Below are positions 50,534 to 60,600 of a DNA stretch of 64,000 nucleotides, in pieces. The DNA is taken from assembly GCF_026242045.1 (NCBI RefSeq), contig NZ_JAPJDO010000019.1, forward strand, positions 48,195-112,194. The letters are read 5' to 3'. The translations under genes were made by a program, and so were the position numbers. The first letter of the stretch is position 1. Every line of letters starts with the position of its first letter. Source of the stretch: Mycobacterium pinniadriaticum (GTDB lineage: Bacteria > Actinomycetota > Actinomycetes > Mycobacteriales > Mycobacteriaceae). The notes beneath the pieces were generated by a model. That model saw only the letters and a list, made by a program, of their open reading frames with translations. It had not been told where the DNA came from and searched no databases.

Positions 50534-53083
50534 CTAGTGGGATCGGGTTGTTGCCAAACCGACTGGCATTTCCTCGGTTTGGACCAGGTGGTCCGGAGAC
50601 GGAATGGTGCGGTTCTCGTAGTTGCGGGCGATGAGAGTCTTCTGCCCGGACAACCTCGTCCGTGCCCATTTGCCGAGCACCCGGGCAGCCACCTTCGGAG
50701 TCATCAGTGCGGCGGCCGGTTTGACCAGATGAACGACAGCGAGGAACTCGTTGTAGGTGTCCGGATCGTCATGCACCAACTCCATCACCCGGTCCATGTA
50801 CCAGGTCAGTGCCCCGAAGTAGAAGGGGCGTTTCTTATCGACGTCCTTGAGCCACTCGAAGCGCAGATTCTGTTCCCGGATCACGAACCAGGCGGTGTCG
50901 GCCAGCTTGGCAATCTTGCGAAAATAGTGCCGCGGCAGATCCGGATGTGTCGGCCCGTACTTGGCGAGTAGCAGCTGCATCTCCCGAACTTCCTTGAGCG
51001 CCAGCGTCATACCCAGCCCCGACACCGGATCGGCACTGGTGAATGCGTCGCCGACGACGAGCAGCGCCCGCGGCAGGTTGCGCTTCTTCTCGTAGTGCAG
51101 CCGCAGCATGTTGGGGTAGCGGAAGTTGTAGATCGGCGAGGCCGGCTCGAGTCCGTCGATGTTCTCCCCCACCACCTCCGATGGCATGAGTTTGGCGAAC
51201 TCGCGGAACTCCTGAGCCGTGCGCGGCGGCGAGTAGCAGTTGTAGGCGACAAGTGTCGTGGACAGGATGGTGCGCGAGCTGTCGGTGTAGTACTGCGCGG
51301 CGTAGGTGTCCTCATAGGGCCGATAGGCATAGCAGATGAGCATCACCTTGTCGTCCCACTGCCGCTCCGGTGGCACCTTGTGAAACATCGTGGAATAGAA
51401 GCAGTTGATGATGTCCTGCTCGACTTCCGGCGCACCAATACCGATGCGGTCCAGGAACTCCGGGATGTGCGTGTTCTTTCCGGACGCGTCCACCACGAAT
51501 TCGGCCGGCAGCACCTCGAGTCCACCGCCGTCGCGGTCGATGGCCACGCCGATGACGGTGTCGCTGTCGCGGTCGTAGACGAGGTCGGCGACTTCGGACT
51601 CGTAGTGGAAGCTGATGCGTGGTTCGCCGTCCAAGCGGCGCCGCACACACCACTCGAGCAGGGGTCGGCCGGCGCAGACGATCTGGATGGGTCCGGTGCC
51701 GGGCTTCTTCCAGGTGCCGCCGAGCCGGATGCGGTACTGCGCGGCCATGTCCACGTCGAACGCCCCTTCGCGGACCATGTCGTCGATGATCCCGGGGAAG
51801 AACCGCTCCAGTTCGATGCGGCCCGCCGTGAGCAGGTGGTGCAGGTGCCAACCCTGCGCCGCACCGGGCCTCCCCTCGCGGCGGGCGTGCGGCGCATCCT
51901 TCTCCAGGACGATGACCTTGTCGAAGGTCTCGCTGAGCACCTTGGCCGCGGCGATGCCCGCGATGCTGCCGCCTACCACCACCGCGGTCCCGCGCCCGCG
52001 CCGGCGAACATCGGCCAGGTCGACCGTGGCGTAGTCCAATCGTGGCGGCGTACGCCTTCGCGCGGCCCCACTGGCGACGAACTTCTCGTAGTACAGCCCT
52101 GTTCCGTGGATACCGTTGGCGTCCAGCCATTTCCGGGTCGCTTCGACCATGCCCGCCGGGCCACACAGGTAGACGTCGGCGTCGCCGCCGTGGAACATGT
52201 GCGCGTCGAGCACATCGGTGACCCGGCCCACCGGGCCGTCCCACGCGTCGTTCGGATGGGAGACGGCGGTGTGCACTTCCAGACCCGGCAGCCGGCGCTT
52301 CAGTGCCTCGAGTTCGTCGAGTTTGCACAGGTCTTCGACCTCGGACACGCAGTACACGAGGTGGATCGGCTCACTGTGCCCGTCATCCAGGCTCTGCGCC
52401 ATCGCGAGGATCGCCGACAATCCGGTGCCACCGGCCACCAGGACCACCGGCCGCACCGGCGGTCGCAGATAGAAACCGCCCTTGCTGCACCGCATGGCGA
52501 TGCGGTCGCCGGGTTTGGCCTTCTCGCGCAGATAGTCCGACATCACACCCCGCGGCAGCAGCCGCACGATGAACTCCACTTCCGTGCGTCCGTCGGCGGG
52601 ATGCGCATAGGAATAGTTGCGCCACACGTTGGTACCGGGCACCTGCAATTGAGCGAACTGCCCCGGCAGATACCCCAGCGGGCCCATCCCGGAGAGGTTG
52701 ATGCGCAACAGCGCCGTACTCGGCGATACGTGCTCCACCGCGGTCACCACGCCAGTGCCGGTGACCAACCGCGCCGCGTTGTCGTCGGCCGGGTATTGCA
52801 GGCTGATCACGCAGTCGGACTTCGGGTACGTCTGACAGGTCAGCACCTTGCGGGCATCGCGCTCGACCTCGGACAGGCCTTCGGTACGGCCCATCTCGTA
52901 ATCGCCTGAGGCGCAGGTGGCCACGCAGGTTCCGCAGATCCCGCTCTGGCATTCGTTGACGATCGCGATACCGTGTTCCTCGGCGGCTTCCAGGATCGAC
53001 TGATCCGGCTGCACCGGCATCGTCTTGCACGTTCCGTCCGAATACCGTACGGAGATCGCTGGGACGTCTGTAGCCACCTGCAT
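50534..53083 (-). CDS. Triple fusion: ferredoxin, ferredoxin reductase and FAD hydroxylase
   Basis: An 849-residue protein of three parts. A plant-type 2Fe-2S ferredoxin (about 5-95) has cysteines 45, 50, 53 and 83. A BenC-like FAD/NAD(P)H reductase (about 100-340) has RNYSYAH near 155, VLVAGGTGLSAIL near 213 and YLCGPAGMVEA near 305. A class A FAD hydroxylase (about 365-800) has AVVVGGSIAGIAAAKVL near 370, GAAQGWHLHHLL near 407 and LLVVGDAFTSADPVSGLGM near 680. It would be self-sufficient in electrons. Class A hydroxylases normally take hydride directly from NAD(P)H and need no reductase, so this fusion is unusual. ATG 53083, preceded by GGGAG, is used. It shares a message with the LLM monooxygenase upstream (16-base gap). 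Confidence 0.85.
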   Translation of the reverse strand: MQVATDVPAISVRYSDGTCKTMPVQPDQSILEAAEEHGIAIVNECQSGICGTCVATCASGDYEMGRTEGLSEVERDARKVLTCQTYPKSDCVISLQYPADDNAARLVTGTGVVTAVEHVSPSTALLRINLSGMGPLGYLPGQFAQLQVPGTNVWRNYSYAHPADGRTEVEFIVRLLPRGVMSDYLREKAKPGDRIAMRCSKGGFYLRPPVRPVVLVAGGTGLSAILAMAQSLDDGHSEPIHLVYCVSEVEDLCKLDELEALKRRLPGLEVHTAVSHPNDAWDGPVGRVTDVLDAHMFHGGDADVYLCGPAGMVEATRKWLDANGIHGTGLYYEKFVASGAARRRTPPRLDYATVDLADVRRRGRGTAVVVGGSIAGIAAAKVLSETFDKVIVLEKDAPHARREGRPGAAQGWHLHHLLTAGRIELERFFPGIIDDMVREGAFDVDMAAQYRIRLGGTWKKPGTGPIQIVCAGRPLLEWCVRRRLDGEPRISFHYESEVADLVYDRDSDTVIGVAIDRDGGGLEVLPAEFVVDASGKNTHIPEFLDRIGIGAPEVEQDIINCFYSTMFHKVPPERQWDDKVMLICYAYRPYEDTYAAQYYTDSSRTILSTTLVAYNCYSPPRTAQEFREFAKLMPSEVVGENIDGLEPASPIYNFRYPNMLRLHYEKKRNLPRALLVVGDAFTSADPVSGLGMTLALKEVREMQLLLAKYGPTHPDLPRHYFRKIAKLADTAWFVIREQNLRFEWLKDVDKKRPFYFGALTWYMDRVMELVHDDPDTYNEFLAVVHLVKPAAALMTPKVAARVLGKWARTRLSGQKTLIARNYENRTIPSPDHLVQTEEMPVGLATTRSH

Positions 53084-53099
53084 GTCTCCCGTCCTCAAG

Positions 53100-54209
53100 T
53101 CAGACGATCAAAGCCGCGGGCTTCTTGGCGATGCGCGCATTGAGCCGCGGCATCACTTCCTCGGCCAGCAGCCGCATGGACTCTTTCCACGGGCCCGGAT
53201 TGTCGGAATAGTCGAAACCGAGGATCAGCAGATGGCCGAATCCGCCGACCTGGTCGTAGGTGGCTTCGAGCTTGTCGACCACAGTCTCGACCGAACCGAC
53301 CACGAAGGTGTTCTCCGCCAGGTACTCCGGGGTCACGTCCTCGTCGGGTACCGACGGATTGTGCTTGTAGAACTTGGTCATGCCGAACATCCGGAAGGTG
53401 GGCAGAACGTACTCACGCATATTGCGGCCCATCATGCCGTCAACGGCGTAGCGGAATGCCTGTTCGTCGGTCTCGGCGACGACGACCTCACGCACCAGTC
53501 GCCAGTCCCGGCGATCCGGCGTCCGCCCGGAGCGGGCGGCACCTTCCAGGACCGCATCCCAGTGCGTGGCAACGTATTCGGCGTTGAGGTCCAGGCTCAT
53601 CGGGAGATAGCCGCGCTCGCCGGCCAGCTTGAGCGTTTCTGAGCCCGCACTGAATCCGGTCACCCCGATCGGTGGGTGCGGCGCCTGGAAGGGTTTGATG
53701 TGCCGCTTCATCAAGCCCTCGAACATCGGCGCGATACCGTTGGCATTCCAGTACTTGCCGCGGAACTCCCACGGCTGGTCCTCGGTCCAGACCTTCAGCA
53801 TGATCTCGAGTGCCTCGCGGGTCATCTCGCGGTGCTCGCCGTTCTGGCCGTCGACGTCGAACAGGGCCCAGTCACCAGGAATGCCGCTGGCGCCGACACC
53901 GAGCATGAAACGGCCCTGCGCGAGGTGGTCGAAGTAGGCGACCCGGTGGGCCAGCTCGACCGGGTGGTGATACGGCAGCAGATGAGCGCCGGGAGCGAGC
54001 TTGATGTTCTTGGTGCGCAGCAGCGCCTGCGCCAGCAGCAGGTCGGGCGCGCAGATCGGTTCCCACGGCACCGTGAAGTGCTCGCCGACCCAGGCCTCCA
54101 CATAGCCGAGCTCGTCGGCCAGCGAGATGAGGTCGAGGTCCCACTGGGTCGCGTCGTACAGGCTGCGCTCCGGTGGATGCGCCGGCATGAGGAAAATTCC
54201 GATCTCCAT
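53100..54209 (-). CDS. LLM-class flavin-dependent monooxygenase (LimB-like)
   Basis: A 369-residue luciferase-like monooxygenase. It has the MEIGIFLMPAHPPER N-terminus, AWVGEHFTVPWEP near 40, LAPGAHLLPYHHPVELAHR near 70, and RFMLGVGASGIPGDW near 99. LLM enzymes use FMNH2 delivered by a reductase; members of this subgroup epoxidise limonene (LimB) or oxidise related hydrophobic compounds. The gene starts the minus-strand operon of LLM, triple fusion, epoxide hydrolase 2, RibBA-like and possibly SDR 2. An epoxidising oxygenase followed by an epoxide hydrolase is a natural pair. The upstream region holds two palindromes. Confidence 0.87.
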   Translation of the reverse strand: MEIGIFLMPAHPPERSLYDATQWDLDLISLADELGYVEAWVGEHFTVPWEPICAPDLLLAQALLRTKNIKLAPGAHLLPYHHPVELAHRVAYFDHLAQGRFMLGVGASGIPGDWALFDVDGQNGEHREMTREALEIMLKVWTEDQPWEFRGKYWNANGIAPMFEGLMKRHIKPFQAPHPPIGVTGFSAGSETLKLAGERGYLPMSLDLNAEYVATHWDAVLEGAARSGRTPDRRDWRLVREVVVAETDEQAFRYAVDGMMGRNMREYVLPTFRMFGMTKFYKHNPSVPDEDVTPEYLAENTFVVGSVETVVDKLEATYDQVGGFGHLLILGFDYSDNPGPWKESMRLLAEEVMPRLNARIAKKPAALIV

Positions 54210-54280
54210 CTTGAACCCTCTCGGTAGTGGTCGAGCAAGCGCATCTGATCCGTCGACTGCGACTTACACCACAGTACTAG

Positions 54281-54341
54281 CAAGATACTTGATCGGATGC
54301 AAGATCCATTTTTCTTGCCTGTTTACTGAATCGCATGATTC
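54281..54341. promoter_or_regulatory. Palindromes in the divergent promoter region of the island
   Basis: CAAGATACTTG (54281-54291, perfect 4-base arms) and GAATCGCATGATTC (54328-54341, perfect 5-base arms) lie in the AT-rich space between the LLM gene and the enoyl-CoA hydratase gene. A second GCAAGAT (54299-54305) makes a direct repeat with the first. Candidate binding sites for the double TetR or AraC regulator of the island. Confidence 0.5.
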
Positions 54342-54434
54342 GATATGAGCGTACTGACTATGGACATCTTGCCGATTTCCCGCGTAGCGTGCTGCATCAG
54401 CGACGGCCACGCGCAGCAAGAGGAGGGAGCATTC

Positions 54435-55331
54435 GTGCAGCATTTCGACTACATCGGCTACGAAGTGATCGAGGACGGCCGGATCGCCGTGATCACGCTT
54501 GATCGCCCGAAACAGCGCAATGCGCAGAACCGGGGAATGCTCGTCGAGCTCGGCACGGCGTTCGAACTAGCCGAAGAGGACGACAGCGTGCGCGTCGTGA
54601 TCCTGCGCGGGGCGGGCCCTTGCTTCTCAGCCGGCCATGACCTCGGCTCCTCCGACGACGTCCGGGAACGCTCCCCAGGACCTGGTCAGCACCCGACCTA
54701 CCAATGCAACGGGGGATCGCTCACCGGTGCCGAGGCCCGGCACCGGCAGGAGTGGCATTACTTCTTCCAGAACACCAAGCGGTGGCGCAACCTGCGCAAG
54801 ATCACGATCGCCGAAGTGCACGGATTGGTTCTGTCGGCGGGTCTCATGCTGACCTGGTGCTGCGATCTCATCGTCGCCGCACAGGACACGGTCTTCGCCG
54901 ACGTGGTCGGCACCCGACTGGGGATGTGCGGGGTGGAGTACTTCGGTCATCCCTGGGAGTTCGGACCGCGCAAGGCGAAAGAACTGCTGCTCACCGGCGA
55001 CTCACTGAGCGCTGATGACGCCCACGCCCTCGGGATGGTCAGCAAGGTCTTCGCCGGCGATGAACTGTCGGCGCAAACCATCGAGTTCGCCCGCCGCATC
55101 GCCAAGGTTCCGACGGTCGCGGCACTGCTGATCAAGGAGTCGGTGAACCAGACCGTGGACGCCATGGGTTTCGCCACCGCCCTGGATGCCTGCTTCTCGC
55201 TGCATCAGCTCAACCACTCGCACTGGGCCGAGCGCAATGGCAATCCGCTGGGCATCGGGACCGTCGAAGACGGGCTCGAGGACTGGCGACTGGCTCCCGA
55301 GATCCTGCCCGCGGCCAAACACCGGCCCTGA
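54435..55331 (+). CDS. Enoyl-CoA hydratase/isomerase family protein
   Basis: A 298-residue crotonase-fold protein. IAVITLDRPKQRNAQN near 18 and ILRGAGPCFSAGHDLGSS near 56 are the CoA-binding and oxyanion regions, and the second oxyanion strand is EVHGLVLSAGLMLTWCCDLI near 130. Hydration, isomerisation or ring opening of an enoyl-CoA are possible. GTG 54435 is chosen because AGGAGGGAG precedes it; the frame extends upstream to 54345 without homology. First gene of a plus-strand operon with two acyl-CoA dehydrogenases and the double acyl-CoA synthetase, divergent from the LLM gene. Confidence 0.87.
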   Translation: MQHFDYIGYEVIEDGRIAVITLDRPKQRNAQNRGMLVELGTAFELAEEDDSVRVVILRGAGPCFSAGHDLGSSDDVRERSPGPGQHPTYQCNGGSLTGAEARHRQEWHYFFQNTKRWRNLRKITIAEVHGLVLSAGLMLTWCCDLIVAAQDTVFADVVGTRLGMCGVEYFGHPWEFGPRKAKELLLTGDSLSADDAHALGMVSKVFAGDELSAQTIEFARRIAKVPTVAALLIKESVNQTVDAMGFATALDACFSLHQLNHSHWAERNGNPLGIGTVEDGLEDWRLAPEILPAAKHRP

Positions 55332-55351
55332 GTCGAAAGAGCGGAGCACAG

Positions 55352-56566
55352 GTGGACATCGACTATCCCGCCGAGGCAGAAACATTCCGCGCCGAGATCC
55401 GGGCGTTCCTGGCCGAACAGCTGCCACCGGAGTGGACCGGCCCGGGTGCGTTGCCTCCCGGCGAGCGCGAGGAACTACGGCACCGGTGGCGCAAGGTCCT
55501 CGCCGACCGGGGCCTGGTAGCGGTCTCCTGGCCCGAGCAGTACGGCGGCGGCGGGCTGTCCGCGCTCGAACAGGCGGTGCTGGCCGAGGAGTTCGCTCGT
55601 GCGGGCGCGCCGGAACGCGAAGAGAACGACATGCTGGGCATCGACCTGCTGGGCAACACCCTGATCGCGCTGGGCACCGAAGAACAGAAGAAGCACTTCT
55701 TACCCCGCATCCTGTCCGGTGAGGACCGCTGGTGCCAGGGTTTCTCCGAGCCGGACGCCGGCTCGGACCTGGCGTCGGTGCGGACCAGGGCAGTCCTCGA
55801 CGGTGACGAGTGGACAATCAACGGCCAGAAGATCTGGACGTCGGCGGGGCCGAGCGCCAACTGGATCTTCGTGCTGGCCCGCACCGACCCGGCCGCGCCG
55901 AAGCACAAGGGTCTGTCGATATTGCTGGTGCCGGTCGACCAGCCCGGCGTCGTGGTGCGGCCCATCGTCAATGCGGCGGGGCATGCCTCGTTCTCCGAGG
56001 TGTTCCTCACCGACGCCAGGGCCAGGGGCGCCGATGTGCTCGGCGGGGTCGGTGGCGGCTGGGCCACCGCGATGACGGTGCTCGGCTTCGAACGTGGATC
56101 CCAGATCACCACCGCGGCCATCGAGTTCGGCCGCGACCTGGATCGCCTACTGCATCTCGCCAGGCAGCGCGGCCGGCACACCGATCCGCACATCCGCGAC
56201 GAACTGGCGTGGTGCTATTCGCGCGTGCAGATACTGCGATACCAGGGTTACCGCGGTCTGACCGCGCTCTTGAACGGCGTGCGGCCGGGCGCCGAAGCGG
56301 CCATCAACAAGGTGATCTGGAGCGAGTACTTCCGCCGTTGCACCGACCTCGCCGCGAAGATCCTCGGGGACGACGCGCTCGGCGCGGACGGTCCGGGAAA
56401 CGGTGGCGCACTGATCATCCCTGCGCCCGGCACCCCGAACTCGGCGGCCTGCTGGCTCGACGAGCTGCTCTATGCCCGGGCCGCCACCATTTACGCCGGC
56501 AGCTCACAGATCCAGCGCAATGTGATCGGCGAGCAGCTGCTCGGACTCCCGAAGGAGCCTCGCTGA
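55352..56566 (+). CDS. Acyl-CoA dehydrogenase, subunit of a likely heteromeric pair (1)
   Basis: A 404-residue acyl-CoA dehydrogenase. VSWPEQYGGGGLSALEQAVLAEE near 55, WCQGFSEPDAGSDLASVRT near 125 and the C-terminal YAGSSQIQRNVIGEQLLGLP are typical. The last motif resembles the canonical YxGxxxIQxxxI. GTG start with GCGGAGC upstream. The next gene begins one base after its stop and encodes a shorter partner, a layout known from mycobacterial alpha2-beta2 FadE enzymes (ChsE type) for sterol side chains and other bulky acyl-CoAs. Confidence 0.88.
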   Translation: MDIDYPAEAETFRAEIRAFLAEQLPPEWTGPGALPPGEREELRHRWRKVLADRGLVAVSWPEQYGGGGLSALEQAVLAEEFARAGAPEREENDMLGIDLLGNTLIALGTEEQKKHFLPRILSGEDRWCQGFSEPDAGSDLASVRTRAVLDGDEWTINGQKIWTSAGPSANWIFVLARTDPAAPKHKGLSILLVPVDQPGVVVRPIVNAAGHASFSEVFLTDARARGADVLGGVGGGWATAMTVLGFERGSQITTAAIEFGRDLDRLLHLARQRGRHTDPHIRDELAWCYSRVQILRYQGYRGLTALLNGVRPGAEAAINKVIWSEYFRRCTDLAAKILGDDALGADGPGNGGALIIPAPGTPNSAACWLDELLYARAATIYAGSSQIQRNVIGEQLLGLPKEPR

Positions 56567-56567
56567 C

Positions 56568-57662
56568 ATGGATTTTCAGTACAACACCGAGCAACTGGCC
56601 CTTCGTGATTCGATGCGCGCCTTCCTGCGGGACGCCGCGCCGCTATCCCGTGTACGTGAGATCGCCGGCGCATCCGGCCACGACGCACAGCTCTGGCGGC
56701 GACTGTGCCGTGAGTTGGAACTGCCCGGGCTGCCGGTGCCGCTGCAGTATGGCGGGGTGGGCGGCACGATGTCCGAATTGGCGATTGTGTTCGAAGAATT
56801 CGGCCGCGCGCTGACCCCGATCCCGCTGGCGTCCCACATGTTCGCCGTGCAAGCGCTGCTGAGCATGGGCAATGAGGAGCAGCGTCATCGCCTACTGCCG
56901 GGCCTGCTCACCGGCGAGCTCGTCGCGGCGTTCGCGGCTACCGGAGCCGGCGTCACCGACCCGATGTCGGCCACCGTGTCGGCCACCCGCCACGGCAGCC
57001 GCATCGTGCTGGACGGGATATGCTCTCCGGTCCTCCATGGCCACGTGGCCGGACTGTTCGTCATCCCCGCGCGCACCGACGACGAGGTCGGGCTGTACGT
57101 GGTCAGCGCCGAGGCCGCCGGCGTCGAGGTCGAACGGCTGTCGTCGTTCGACATCACCCGGCCCGTGGCGCGGGTGGCCCTGCGGCAGGCGGAAGCGGAG
57201 CCGATCGACGCGGCGCCGGGTGAATTCGAGCGGGTGCTGGACACCGCTCGGGTGCTTCTGGCCGCCGAGATGCTCGGGGGCGCCGAAGCGTGTCTCCAGC
57301 TCAGCGTGGAGTATTCCTGCAGCAGAAAGCAATTCGATCGCGCCATCGGCACCTTTCAAGCAGTCAAGCACATGTGTGCTGAGATGGCGATCGAAATCGA
57401 CGCCACCAGAGTCGCGGTGATGTTCGCGGCGATGCGCGCCGGCGACCCCGGTGAACTGGCCGTCGCCGCGCCGCTGGTGAAGGCACAGGCCGCCGACACG
57501 TTCGCCCTCTGCGCCGGAACGGCTACCCAGGTGCACGGCGGCATCGCCTTCACCTGGGAGCACGACCTGCACCTCTACTTACGCCGCGCCAAGACCACCG
57601 AAGCACTCTTCGGCAGTAGCACCCAGCACCGGGCGCTGCTCGCCGACCGGATCGGCCTATAG
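56568..57662 (+). CDS. Acyl-CoA dehydrogenase, second subunit of the pair (2)
   Basis: A 364-residue acyl-CoA dehydrogenase shorter than usual. The family end motif QVHGGIAFTWEHDLHLYLRRAK near 325 identifies the FadE beta-type. The middle beta-domain is less conserved. AAGGAG precedes the ATG. Pairing with the previous gene is supported by adjacency and by the known heteromeric architecture; the combined enzyme would desaturate a bulky acyl-CoA. Confidence 0.88.
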   Translation: MDFQYNTEQLALRDSMRAFLRDAAPLSRVREIAGASGHDAQLWRRLCRELELPGLPVPLQYGGVGGTMSELAIVFEEFGRALTPIPLASHMFAVQALLSMGNEEQRHRLLPGLLTGELVAAFAATGAGVTDPMSATVSATRHGSRIVLDGICSPVLHGHVAGLFVIPARTDDEVGLYVVSAEAAGVEVERLSSFDITRPVARVALRQAEAEPIDAAPGEFERVLDTARVLLAAEMLGGAEACLQLSVEYSCSRKQFDRAIGTFQAVKHMCAEMAIEIDATRVAVMFAAMRAGDPGELAVAAPLVKAQAADTFALCAGTATQVHGGIAFTWEHDLHLYLRRAKTTEALFGSSTQHRALLADRIGL

Positions 57663-57686
57663 CCGACGGCTGTGAAGGAGCCAGTG

Positions 57687-60600
57687 ATGACCACGTCCGC
57701 GTCGACGGGGATCAGCCTCAGTGACGTTCTCGCCCGGCACGCCCGGGTCCGTCCGGACAAGCCCGCTTTCGCCGACCCGCGCCGCCGTGGCACCTTCGGT
57801 GAGATCGATGCACACGTGACCCGGCTCGCCAACGCACTGGCACAACGCGGGACCTGCCGCGGCGACCGGGTGGCGGTGCTGGGGCTCAACAGCCTCGAAC
57901 TCGTCGAAGCCTGGTTCGCGACACTGCGTCTGGGTGCTGTCGTGGTGCCGCTGAACTTCCGCCTGGTCGCCGACGAGATCGCCTATCAGCTGGCCGACAG
58001 CGGTTCGACGGCAGTCGTGGTCGATGCCGGACTGGCACCCGTCCTCGAAGCGGCCCGCACACCCACGGACTCGGTACACACCGTCATCACGATCGGCGAC
58101 GACTTGCAGTCGATCATCGCCGCGGCGGATGACGACCCCGTCGACGTCGTCACCGCCGACGAGGACCCCGCCTTCATCGTGTACACGTCCGGCACCACCG
58201 GCTTCCCCAAAGGCGCTGTGCTGACCCATCGCAACCTCTATCTCCATGCCTTCAGTTCGATCGCCACGCTGGGCCACCGTGTCGACGACGACTGCTGGCT
58301 GGGAGTAGCCCCGCTGTTCCACACCGCAGGCGTGTCGGGGATGTTGCCCGCCTTCCTCACCGGCGGCAAGGTCGTCATTCCGCCGTCGGGCGGATTCGAC
58401 GCCGAGGCCACGGTGCGCACCATCGTCGAGGAGCGGGTGACCTCATGCTGGATGACCCCGGCGCAGTGGCAGATCGTCTGCGCGATGGACGGCCTGGCCG
58501 AGTGGGATCTGTCGCATCTGCGGCGGGTCTGGTGGGGTGCGGCTCCGGCGTCGACCACGTTGCTGCAGAGCATGATCGGGGCATTCCCAGGGGCGGAGAT
58601 CGTGGCCGCGTTCGGGCAGACCGAGTGCAGTCCGATCACCTGCCTACTGCGTGGTGAGGATGCGATCGCAAAGATCGGCTCGGTCGGCACCCCGATGCTC
58701 AACGTCGAGGCGCGCATAGTCGACGACGACATGAACGACGTCGCACCGGGTGAGGTCGGCGAGATCGTCTACCAGGGTCCGCTGGTGATGCGGGAGTACT
58801 GGAACAAACCGGCGCAGACGGCAGAGGCTTTTCGCGGTGGATGGTTCCATTCCGGTGACCTGGTACGGCAGGATGAGGACGGCTACATCTATGTGGTCGA
58901 TCGGAAGAAAGACATGATCATTTCCGGCGGCGAGAACATCTACAGCGCCGAAGTGGAGAACGTCCTGGCCGCCCACCCGAAGGTCGTCGAGGTGGCCGTG
59001 ATCGGGGTGCCCGACCCCAAGTGGGGCGAGACCCCGCTTGCGGTGATCGTGCCGCGCGATCGGAATGCTCCGCCGACCGACGACGAGATCGAGTCGCACT
59101 GCCGTGAACACCTCGCGGCCTACAAGCGGCCCCGACGGGTCGTGCTCGTCGACGCGCTGCCGCGCAATGCGAGCGGGAAGGTGCAAAAGGCCATCCTGCG
59201 CGAGCGGCACGCTGCGCCGCTGTCATATGCGGCCGGTCCCGTCGACGTCGCCTTGCTGGACGAGACGATCGGCGCCAACTTCGAGCGCACCGTTTCGGCG
59301 CACCCGGACGTCGACGCCCTGGTCGAGGTCCCCACCGGCAGGCGCTGGACATACGCTGAGCTCAACCGCGAAATCGACGTGCTGGCAAGAGCGTTGATGT
59401 CTTCGGGTATCGACAAGGGTGACCGGGTCGCGATCTGGGCGCCCAACTGCGCGGAATGGACGATCCTGCAGTACGCCACCGCGAAGGTGGGTGCGATCCT
59501 GGTGACCGTCAACCCCGCCTACCGGACGCACGAACTGGCTTATGTCCTGCAGCACGCCGGCGTTCGAATGCTGGTGTCGGCCAGCGAATTCAAGTCGTCC
59601 GACTACCGGAGCATGGTCGCCGAGGTGCGCGCCGAGGTGCCCGACCTGGCCGAGGTGGTGTTCTTGGACTCCCCCGATTGGGAATCGCTGCGGCATCGCG
59701 CCGACCGGACATCCGCCGCGGAGCTGCGCTCCCGGATGGGCTCCCTGACACCGTCAGATCCCATCAATCTGCAATACACCTCCGGCACAACGGGTGCACC
59801 AAAGGGGGCCGTACTCTCACACCGCAACATTCTCAACAACGGCTTCTTCGTCACCGACCTGATCAACTTCGGCCCCGGCGATCGGTTGTGCATCCCGGTG
59901 CCGTTCTATCACTGCTTCGGCATGGTGATGGGCAATCTGGGGTGTACCACCCACGGGGCCACGATGGTGATCCCGGCCGCCGGGTTCGATCCCGGTGCCA
60001 CCCTGGCCGCGGTCGAACAGGAGCGCTGCACCGCGCTGTACGGGGTGCCGACGATGTTCATCGCGATGCTCGGGCACCCCGACCTGGCACACCGCGACGT
60101 CTCGACACTGCGAACCGGCATCATGGCGGGCGCCCCATGCCCGGTGGAGATCATGAAGCGCTGCCTGGATGCGCTCAACATGTCGGAGGTGTCCATCGCC
60201 TACGGCATGACCGAAACATCCCCGGTGTCCTGCCAGACCCTGATCGACGATGACCTGGACCGCCGTACCGGCACCGTCGGTCGCGCGCATCCACATGTCG
60301 AGATCAAGATCGTCGACCCCGACACCGGTGCACTCATCGACCGGGGGGAAACGGGTGAATTCTGCACCCGGGGCTACTCGGTCATGCTCGGCTACTGGAG
60401 CGACGAGGACAAGACCGCGGAAGTCATCGACGACGAGGGCTGGATGCACACCGGTGATCTGGCCGTCATGCGCGACGACGGGTACTGCCAGATCGTCGGC
60501 AGGATCAAGGACATGGTGATCCGGGGTGGCGAGAACGTCTATCCGAGGGAGATCGAGGAATTCCTGCACACCCATCCCGATATCGACGACGTCCAGGTGA

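Noticed and set aside
51095..52909. A 604-codon plus-strand frame opposite the triple-fusion oxygenase
   Set aside because: Shadow of a gene with three recognisable domains; no motif of its own.
54345..54434. Longer start of the enoyl-CoA hydratase at 54345
   Set aside because: The extra 30 residues have no crotonase similarity, while the GTG at 54435 has AGGAGGGAG directly in front.
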